From contig JAAYOA010000143.1 of the NCBI GenBank assembly GCA_012520525.1, positions 1 to 46,924 of the forward strand: a stretch of DNA of 46,924 bases, in the 5' to 3' direction. Positions within the stretch are counted from its first letter, which is position 1. The number at the start of each line of letters is the position of its first letter. A program made the translations under genes and the position numbers. Below, in pieces: positions 30,315 through 37,395 of this stretch. This DNA comes from Clostridiaceae bacterium. GTDB taxonomy: Bacteria > Bacillota > Clostridia > Saccharofermentanales > Fastidiosipilaceae. The notes under the pieces were generated by a model. It had not been told where the DNA came from. It was given only the letters and a program-made list of their open reading frames with translations, and did not search any database.

Positions 30315-31112
30315 TTATTTGTTCTTATAGACAATATCTTTGCGTTTTTCTAAGAAGCCACGCATACCTTCTTTTTGATCTTCAGTTGTGAAACATTGAC
30401 TGAAGGCTTCGATTTCAAACGCAAGACCAGTATCTGTATCACATTCCAGACCACGCCGGATGGCCCGTTTCGCAGCACGAATTGCGATTGGAGCCTTTTG
30501 ACAAATTTTGTCACAGAATGCATTGACAACATTCATTAATTCTTCAGGTTCTGCTGTATCGCTGACGATCCCCATATTTAGAGCTTCTTCACCGTTGATC
30601 ATGCGACCAGTAAAGATCATTTCCATGGCAACAGCCGGTCCAGCCAAGCGGGACAATCTCTGTGTACCTCCACTGCCTGGTGTAATGCCTAGACCCGTCT
30701 CTGGGAAAGCCAAGCGAGCTTTTTTAGAAGCAATGCGGAGATCGCAGGCCAAAGCCAATTCCAAACCGCCACCCAACGTATATCCGTTCAATGCGGCTAC
30801 CGTGGGCACCGGCAAGGTCTCCAAATTACGGAAGGCTCGGTTGCACTCCACACCGAAGCGCTGAGCTTCTGCTAGATTCATCGTACTCATTTCGCTGATG
30901 TCCGCGCCGGCAACGAAGGATTTTTCACCTGCACCGGTAACGATGACGCAGCGAATATCTTCGCCTTCGTCCAAACGACGGCGGATGTCATTACAGGCCT
31001 GTTCGATCTGATTGTAAAGTGACGTGTTTAACGCATTCAGAGTCTCAGGCTTGTTAATTGTCATTTTTACTTTATGACCATCAGTTTCTAGAATGACATG
31101 TTCAAGATCCAA
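30315..31112 (-). CDS. crt: Enoyl-CoA hydratase / crotonase
   Basis: 265 aa; SFVAGADISEM, PTVAALNGYTLGGGLELALACDLRIAS, GITPGSGGTQRL. Confidence 0.95.
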   Translation of the reverse strand: MDLEHVILETDGHKVKMTINKPETLNALNTSLYNQIEQACNDIRRRLDEGEDIRCVIVTGAGEKSFVAGADISEMSTMNLAEAQRFGVECNRAFRNLETLPVPTVAALNGYTLGGGLELALACDLRIASKKARLAFPETGLGITPGSGGTQRLSRLAGPAVAMEMIFTGRMINGEEALNMGIVSDTAEPEELMNVVNAFCDKICQKAPIAIRAAKRAIRRGLECDTDTGLAFEIEAFSQCFTTEDQKEGMRGFLEKRKDIVYKNK

Positions 31113-31155
31113 TTCACTTTCCTCCTTAATGTTTTTGTTCGGTTATGTAAGTAAG

Positions 31156-31192
31156 CAGACAGGACGCAGGGCTTACAACTGCGTCCTGTCTG
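31156..31192 (-). other. Intercistronic hairpin between abfT and crt
   Basis: CAGACAGGACGCAG (31156-31169) / CTGCGTCCTGTCTG (31179-31192), perfect 14-bp stem. No U-run on the minus-strand (operon) side; TTTT lies only on the plus side. Confidence 0.75.
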
Positions 31193-31205
31193 TTTTAAAT
31201 CAAAT

Positions 31206-32591
31206 TTATTCAGCCTTCATTTTGCCAGTCATACCAATGCCCGCAGCTACTTCTGTCGACATGGCTTTGTAATCCTGTTTGAAGCGATCTTCGTACTCTG
31301 CGATCAATTCGTCCTGAACGGATGGATGTGCGATGGAAATCAAAGCACGAGCACGCTGTTCTAAATTTTTCATGCGTAGGTTTGCGATACCATTTTCGGT
31401 GACGAAATACTCTACATCATACATATTCGTCGTGACTGTAGCACCCTGCTGAAGGAAAGGAACAATCTTAGAAGCACCTTTGCGCGTCAGAGATGGGAAT
31501 GCCAAGATGGCTTTGCCACCTTTGGAAAGGCGAGCCGCCCGGCAGAAATCCACCTGACCACCAACGCCGCTGATTTGTCTCAGACCAGCAGATTCACTGG
31601 CAACCTGACCCTTCAAGTCTACTTCGATACAAGAGTTAATCGCTACCAATTTGTCATTCTTACTTGCGATATAGGGATCATTGACGTAGTCCACAGGCTG
31701 CATTTCAACAAAGGGATTGTCATCGACAAAATCGTATAATTTTCTCGTACCCATTAAGAATGTCGCAACGATTTTATTCGGATGGAAATTCTTAGCGCGG
31801 CAGTTGATTACACCACTTTCGATCAGGTCTAACGCTCCATCGGCAAACATCTCTGTATGCAAGCCAAGATCCTTTTTATCCTTCAAGTTGGCCAACACAG
31901 CATCAGGAATCGAACCGATCCCGAGCTGCAGACAGGAACCGTCTTCTACGAGAGATGCACAATAACGACCAATCGCAGCTTCCGCCTCACTGATCGCGCC
32001 GGGATGCAGTTCAATTAGTGGAGTATCAGCTTCAACAAGATAGTCAATATCATCGATATGAACAAAAGAGTTGCCCAAAGTGCGAGGCATATTCGGATTC
32101 ACCTGAACAATGACCGTCTGGGCACATTCTACTGCAGCCAAAGCATAGTCTACAGATATACCGAAGGAGACGTAACCGTTGGCATCGGGCAACGAAGACT
32201 GCAGCAGTGCAACATCGAGCTTTAGTTCGCCGTCACGAATTAATGTCGGAATCGTATGGAAGTAGCCAGGTACATAGCCTGCGCGACCTTCGTTTACAGC
32301 TTTCCGCACATTTGCACCGACAAATAATGCATCATGAAAGAAATGACCTGCCATCTCTGGCTCACAATATTTTGCCTCGCCCATACAGACTTCATGGTAA
32401 ATTCTGACATCCTTATAATTTTTATAATTGTCAACCATAGCATCAATGAGGGCCTGAGGCTCGCCGCAGGCGTGGCTGATTAGAATGCTATCACCACTTT
32501 TAATATGTTTAACAGCTTCATCGGCGGAAACAAGACGTTTTTTGTAATCAATTTGGTTTGCTGCAGACTCCATCAGTAATACACCTTTCAT
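31206..32591 (-). CDS. abfT: Acetyl-CoA hydrolase/transferase family: 4-hydroxybutyrate CoA-transferase
   Basis: 461 aa; acetyl-CoA hydrolase/transferase C-terminal motifs (LQLGIGSIPDAVL, GVGGQVDFCRAA, YFVTENGIANLR); lies in the abfD/4hbD cluster. Confidence 0.92.
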   Translation of the reverse strand: MKGVLLMESAANQIDYKKRLVSADEAVKHIKSGDSILISHACGEPQALIDAMVDNYKNYKDVRIYHEVCMGEAKYCEPEMAGHFFHDALFVGANVRKAVNEGRAGYVPGYFHTIPTLIRDGELKLDVALLQSSLPDANGYVSFGISVDYALAAVECAQTVIVQVNPNMPRTLGNSFVHIDDIDYLVEADTPLIELHPGAISEAEAAIGRYCASLVEDGSCLQLGIGSIPDAVLANLKDKKDLGLHTEMFADGALDLIESGVINCRAKNFHPNKIVATFLMGTRKLYDFVDDNPFVEMQPVDYVNDPYIASKNDKLVAINSCIEVDLKGQVASESAGLRQISGVGGQVDFCRAARLSKGGKAILAFPSLTRKGASKIVPFLQQGATVTTNMYDVEYFVTENGIANLRMKNLEQRARALISIAHPSVQDELIAEYEDRFKQDYKAMSTEVAAGIGMTGKMKAE

Positions 32592-32629
32592 AATTAGTAT
32601 CTGTTAATTAAATCAAGTCATTTGTCAGT

Positions 32630-32929
32630 CTATTGGTTTTCAACGTTTTTTAAATGCGATGCAATCCAAGGGATGACCGGCCCGTTCGGATCCACATCTT
32701 CTTCATTGCGAACTACATATATATCCAGTTTGGGATGTAAGTCCGAAACATTTGCACATGCGGAGGGACAGGCATTTAACACAAGAATCAGGTCGAATTC
32801 TCCGCCCTGGTTAGTGTATTTAATCGCAAGCTGGTCGCCAAACTCTTCTCGAATTCGTTCGACCAGCGGATTGCGATCAAATCTAATATTGCAGCTGCCA
32901 CAATATTTCAAGCCTAGAACAAGGGACAT
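32630..32929 (-). CDS. Small uncharacterised cysteine-motif protein (CxxC...CxxxC), possibly thioredoxin-like [2Fe-2S] type
   Basis: 99 aa, MSLVLGLKYCGSCNIRFDRNPLVERIREEF...EFDLILVLNACPSACANV; starts 6 nt after the abfD stop, same strand. Confidence 0.85.
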   Translation of the reverse strand: MSLVLGLKYCGSCNIRFDRNPLVERIREEFGDQLAIKYTNQGGEFDLILVLNACPSACANVSDLHPKLDIYVVRNEEDVDPNGPVIPWIASHLKNVENQ

Positions 32930-32935
32930 TTTAAA

Positions 32936-34408
32936 TTAATGCTCTGTGTTTTCGCCATTGAGGGAATCATCGATATGGGCGATGCGTTTTGCCAAGGCTT
33001 TCTTAGCTTCCATATTGCATTGACGTTGAATCATAATGCGCTGTGCTTGAGGTGAACCGGCGCCGTGCATGGATTCTGTCAGATAGCCAACTGCGGCCGT
33101 ACCCAATGTCAGGTTCTCAATCAGGCGGTTGACGCGCAGACGATTTTCGGTAGCCACATCACTTCTACCGCGCAGATATTTGCGAATATAGGGACCAAGA
33201 GTCTCGTCACGTAGATCTGCTTCGGAGGGCTGGGTAACCATCAAGCCACCGGCAATATCCTGGGCCAAGCGAGCTAACTCGTAGGGGAAGCGGGTGACGT
33301 TCTGTTTATTTACGTTGGCCAACATCATATCGATCTCATAGCTGCCGGAAGCCGTAGCATGACCCTCGTGGGAACAAGCTAGACCACAGCAGTACATGGT
33401 CTCGTTGAGATGAACCATTTCAATCAATTTGTCACGAATATGGGAGGCACGGGGAACGCCATTGTAATCAGCGGCCAAGGCAGCAGCACCGATCAACACA
33501 TCGCCGACACCAACTTTACAGACATAGCTCTGGCGGTGGAAACCGGCGAAGCGCTCTACGATAGAACCAGCAAATTCAGTTTCGCCGTCCATAAAGATGC
33601 GCTCGTTCGGTACGAAGACGTTATCAAAGATAACCAATGCCTCGGTACCACCATAAGTATTATTACCTAAATCGATATCAGCGCCTTCTTCCAACTTGCG
33701 GGTGTCACACGACTGGCGACCGTAGATCATAAAAATACCCTCGGCGTCCGTGGGTACAGCAAAGGAAATTGCATAATCTTTGTCTTCGGGGCGCAGAGAA
33801 ATGGTCGGCATAACAATAACTTCGTGGGAATTGACCATACCCGTCTGGTGAGCCTTTGCACCGCGTACAACAACGCCGTCGGGACGACGTTCTACAACGT
33901 GCAGATATTGGTCCGGATCGTCCTGCATAGAGGGAGACTTGCCACGATCACCTTTGGTGTCTGTCATAGCACCGTCGACAACTAAATCTTCGTCCTGAAT
34001 CCATGTCCAATATTTTACAAAGCGCTCATGATAGTTTGTGCCGTTTGCTTTGTCCATATCATAGGTCGTACTGTAAAGAGCATTGGCAGCATCCATACCG
34101 ACACAGCGCTGGAAACAGCTGGCAGTCTGTTGACCCAGCATACGCTGCATTTTAATCTTCTTTACCAAGTCATCAGAATTCTGATGAATGTGGGTAAAGC
34201 GATTTATTTTCTTGCCTGTTAAATGGGATGTAGCAACCATTAGATCTTCATATTCGGGTTTCTCGGCATACTCAAATGTAGCAGCCAGAGAATTGAGGGA
34301 TGGACGGATGATCGGATGATCCACTACGTTCTCCACGCGTTTACCGAACATGTACACTTTTAAATCCAGTTCACGTAAGCTATCAATATATTCTTGTTTG
34401 GTTTTCAT
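32936..34408 (-). CDS. abfD: 4-hydroxybutyryl-CoA dehydratase / vinylacetyl-CoA delta-isomerase
   Basis: 490 aa; C98/C102 (SCFQRC), T189, E256, H291/Y295/C297/K298 (HRQSYVCKVG), TESMHGAGSPQAQRIM. Confidence 0.97.
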   Translation of the reverse strand: MKTKQEYIDSLRELDLKVYMFGKRVENVVDHPIIRPSLNSLAATFEYAEKPEYEDLMVATSHLTGKKINRFTHIHQNSDDLVKKIKMQRMLGQQTASCFQRCVGMDAANALYSTTYDMDKANGTNYHERFVKYWTWIQDEDLVVDGAMTDTKGDRGKSPSMQDDPDQYLHVVERRPDGVVVRGAKAHQTGMVNSHEVIVMPTISLRPEDKDYAISFAVPTDAEGIFMIYGRQSCDTRKLEEGADIDLGNNTYGGTEALVIFDNVFVPNERIFMDGETEFAGSIVERFAGFHRQSYVCKVGVGDVLIGAAALAADYNGVPRASHIRDKLIEMVHLNETMYCCGLACSHEGHATASGSYEIDMMLANVNKQNVTRFPYELARLAQDIAGGLMVTQPSEADLRDETLGPYIRKYLRGRSDVATENRLRVNRLIENLTLGTAAVGYLTESMHGAGSPQAQRIMIQRQCNMEAKKALAKRIAHIDDSLNGENTEH

Positions 34409-34519
34409 TTAGCTCTTCTCTCCTTGCTTTTCGGAACAAACCTGGAGGATCAGATCCTGCCCGGCAAGTTCAATGTCTGGAAATGGCAACAGAAAGTGTC
34501 GTTTCCGTCTTTATTTCTA

Positions 34520-34559
34520 GTAATTATATGTTATTCTACTAAAAATTCTATATAATTAC
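34520..34559. promoter_or_regulatory. Perfect 10-bp inverted repeat in the 4hbD-abfD gap
   Basis: GTAATTATAT (34520-34529) / ATATAATTAC (34550-34559), 20-nt spacer. Confidence 0.5.
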
Positions 34560-34577
34560 ATAGTTTTATTGTTATTT

Positions 34578-35690
34578 TTACAACCTTGCTTCAAAAATCT
34601 CTGCTAAACCATCTTCATAGATTGGATAAGCATTATTTTTCAGTAGACGCTGTTGATTTTCATAGGTCATCTTGGCAAATACTTCGATGTCTTTTTCACT
34701 TGCACCGTAGGCACTCATCTTCTCGAGAGGAGCAACCTGGTCAAGCAATGTTTCCAAAGCACCGATACCATCGGACTCAACATCTAACAGATCACAAAGC
34801 AGTGCATCGAGATTTTTGATGCGACCTTCGGGATCGTTTTTCTGGAAGTAGCGCAGCGTCTCAATAAAGAACTGATAGCAAGCCTCGCCGTGGGGGACGT
34901 GATACTTACCACCGAAAGCGAAACTACAAGCATGAACTGTGCCGCAGCCAGAGGTACAGAATGCAAGTCCAGCATAAGTAGATGCCAGCATGGATTCTGC
35001 ATTGGTTTCAAAGCGAGCATCAGGACCATTGTCCCGGACATTTATGTAGCCTTGGAGGATCAACTTGATCGCATGAATTGCAAACATCTCGGTGAAAGGT
35101 GTCCAGTTTTTACTAATAAATGCTTCGATGGCGTGAATCAGAGCATCCACTGTAGTATTGGCATAAAGTTTATAAGGAACAGTATCCAACATCTGAGGAA
35201 TCAAAACTGCATAGTCCGCGAACATATCTTGAGTCTGGATACCCATCTTGAGATCCATCTTGGTGCGGTTCATTACTGCAACGTTGGTGATTTCACTGCC
35301 TGTACCAGCCGTTGTGGGAACAGCTATTAGCGTTTTCTCCTTGACAACATTCTTAGGATCCGCGTAGAGGTCATCGATCGTCTCGGTCCGCTTTAAGGCG
35401 AGAATCTTGCCGATATCCATAACCGCGCCGCCGCCGATGGCAATCAGACGATTGTAATCAATTTTATCGACTGCCTTCATAATTTCAGCGACCATGGTGT
35501 CGGTAGGTTCACCTTTGCCGAAGTCTTCTTGATAAATGACATGACAACCTGGATCAACATCTTTGAGCAACGGTTCATAAATATACTCGTTGGAAAGAAC
35601 CAGGTCATTTGAATCGACTTCAAACTCTTCGACGAAATCTTTAAATGTGTCACAGCCGTGGATAATAGGACCTACTTGGAAAAATTTCAT
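34578..35690 (-). CDS. 4hbD: 4-hydroxybutyrate dehydrogenase (iron-containing alcohol dehydrogenase family)
   Basis: 370 aa; AIGGGAVMDIGKILAL, PTTAGTGSEITNVAVM, TVHACSFAFGGKYHVPHGEA; adjacent to abfD. Confidence 0.94.
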   Translation of the reverse strand: MKFFQVGPIIHGCDTFKDFVEEFEVDSNDLVLSNEYIYEPLLKDVDPGCHVIYQEDFGKGEPTDTMVAEIMKAVDKIDYNRLIAIGGGAVMDIGKILALKRTETIDDLYADPKNVVKEKTLIAVPTTAGTGSEITNVAVMNRTKMDLKMGIQTQDMFADYAVLIPQMLDTVPYKLYANTTVDALIHAIEAFISKNWTPFTEMFAIHAIKLILQGYINVRDNGPDARFETNAESMLASTYAGLAFCTSGCGTVHACSFAFGGKYHVPHGEACYQFFIETLRYFQKNDPEGRIKNLDALLCDLLDVESDGIGALETLLDQVAPLEKMSAYGASEKDIEVFAKMTYENQQRLLKNNAYPIYEDGLAEIFEARL

Positions 35691-35740
35691 ATTTACCTCT
35701 TTCTTATGTGATCGATATGATCAAATTATGACCATTCGGG

Positions 35741-35761
35741 GTTCCAAACCAATTTTGGAAC
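35741..35761. promoter_or_regulatory. Inverted repeat in the putative 4hbD promoter region
   Basis: GTTCCAAA (35741-35748) / TTTGGAAC (35754-35761), 5-nt spacer, ~51 bp upstream of the 4hbD start. Confidence 0.5.
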
Positions 35762-35881
35762 AATAAATATGCATCGCCAGTTAGCAAAATCATATCAATT
35801 GATGATTAACTATGCCAATATTATTTAGATATACCCTTATCAACCTAGGTATTTTCAATATTTTTTTCATAGTTTTATCAT

Positions 35882-35926
35882 AGGTTGATCATTTGAAAAT
35901 TTATATAATCAAAATATGATCAACCT
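35882..35926. promoter_or_regulatory. Perfect 11-bp inverted repeat, candidate operator of the 4-hydroxybutyrate operon
   Basis: AGGTTGATCAT (35882-35892) / ATGATCAACCT (35916-35926); further AGGTTGAT/ATCAACCT octamers at 35839-35846 (reverse) and 36313-36320. Confidence 0.55.
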
Positions 35927-36357
35927 GTGATTTGCTAAAAAGCATCTTAATTTACGTCAAACCCCAATATAATTTATTGGATTTAAACTTAAATTAAATA
36001 CACTGTCTTATTCACTATCGATGCAAGCTAGTTCCCACTTACTAATAATTGCAATCAATAGAGTAGATATAATTCAATTTAATCATAAAAAAACCTTAAC
36101 GGAAAGCGTGTTATTTTATAAAACAGCCTTATTTTACAATCTAATTAGATTAAATTAACAATAACCACCTGTATTTTTAATATTTTTTTGTAGAAATTCA
36201 CAATTTCATTTAGATAAAATTAATAATCCATGGAGGCTCTTTGAAACCTATCTAATAGATTTTGAATCAAATGGTTCAATATGGCATTAACCAGGATTAA
36301 AATAGCTAAAATAGGTTGATACCACAAAAAATCTCTATAGTCATGGATCAGTGGAAT

Positions 36358-37239
36358 TTATTGATCATATTTCTTTAACCAATAAGAAAAATGTAATTCT
36401 GGAACAACGCCGTTCAAACGACCATAGGATACCCGACCTGTAACCTGACCGTGTTCTGGACAAATTGCCGTGGCTACATAATGTTTCTTTTTCTTTTTCC
36501 AGCCAATTTGTCCTTTGGGAATTAATTCTCGCCGGCAAGCGGGACAAATAACCGCCTGACCACTTAACTTAGCAGGTATAGCCTTAGGGGAACGTTCAAA
36601 TGGGAGGGATTCTTTATGAGAATATTCTAAATTAGGATTCCAGCTGAATTTATGGAGTAAAGTCTCCAAGTTAATGTCTTTGGTTTCAGCCACTTCAAGT
36701 AATTTTTCAAGAACCCTACCTGTGTAATAGGCATCATCCACCGCATTATGAAATGAGCGTTCCTTTGCGATAGAAAAAAAGTCGACCGCATGGACCAAGC
36801 TGCGCTGTCGATGACCTTGATCTACCAATCTATGAAAAAGATACTGTACGTCTATGCAGCGGTTAGGCAGGGGTGCCACTATTTCATAGAACTCTAAGTT
36901 TTCTTGTAGTGGTTTGAAGTCACTGTCACTCCAGCTACAAAATACTGCCGGTCCGCTAATCCAAGCCATAAATTGGCGAATTGCTTCAGGAAAGGGTTCA
37001 CCCAATTCCTTTAATTCCGTCATATTTTGCCGGGTCACATTGGCAATATAGGGGTTGAGATGCTTGAAGATTTTAGGTTTAACCGTCAGGAATAATTCGT
37101 CCAGATGGTTTCCCCGCTGGTCCAGACGACATGCACCGATTTCGGTAATTTCCGCAAATAGTTTACGCCTATATCCGGCGACCTGATTCTTGCCAGGTGT
37201 AGCGGTATTCCACTCTAGGTCAAAGACGATAAAATTCAT
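36358..37239 (-). CDS. DEDD-type 3'-5' exonuclease-domain protein with a C-terminal zinc-ribbon-like segment
   Basis: NFIVFDLEWNT (ExoI DxE), later HNAVDDAYYTGRVLEKLL (ExoIII); C-terminal CPAC...CPEH. Confidence 0.88.
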   Translation of the reverse strand: MNFIVFDLEWNTATPGKNQVAGYRRKLFAEITEIGACRLDQRGNHLDELFLTVKPKIFKHLNPYIANVTRQNMTELKELGEPFPEAIRQFMAWISGPAVFCSWSDSDFKPLQENLEFYEIVAPLPNRCIDVQYLFHRLVDQGHRQRSLVHAVDFFSIAKERSFHNAVDDAYYTGRVLEKLLEVAETKDINLETLLHKFSWNPNLEYSHKESLPFERSPKAIPAKLSGQAVICPACRRELIPKGQIGWKKKKKHYVATAICPEHGQVTGRVSYGRLNGVVPELHFSYWLKKYDQ

Positions 37240-37292
37240 AATGCCTCAATAAAAATATCTTAACCTATCATACCAAATCTATATAAAGTAAA

Positions 37293-37318
37293 AAAGCAGC
37301 GCATATATGCGCTGCTTT
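37293..37318 (-). terminator. Rho-independent terminator downstream of rpoC
   Basis: Perfect palindrome AAAGCAGCGCATATATGCGCTGCTTT; minus strand continues with a T-run. Confidence 0.9.
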
Positions 37319-37395
37319 AATTTAGTTATTTGTAGTAACCCAATCAATCAAAGAAGGTCTCTGTAGGAAATGAGTCGGTTACTAAGGTTGTTAAA

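Noticed and set aside
34446-34458. AGGATCAGATCCT odd palindrome upstream of abfD
   Set aside because: Short, overlaps the probable RBS region, and likely chance.
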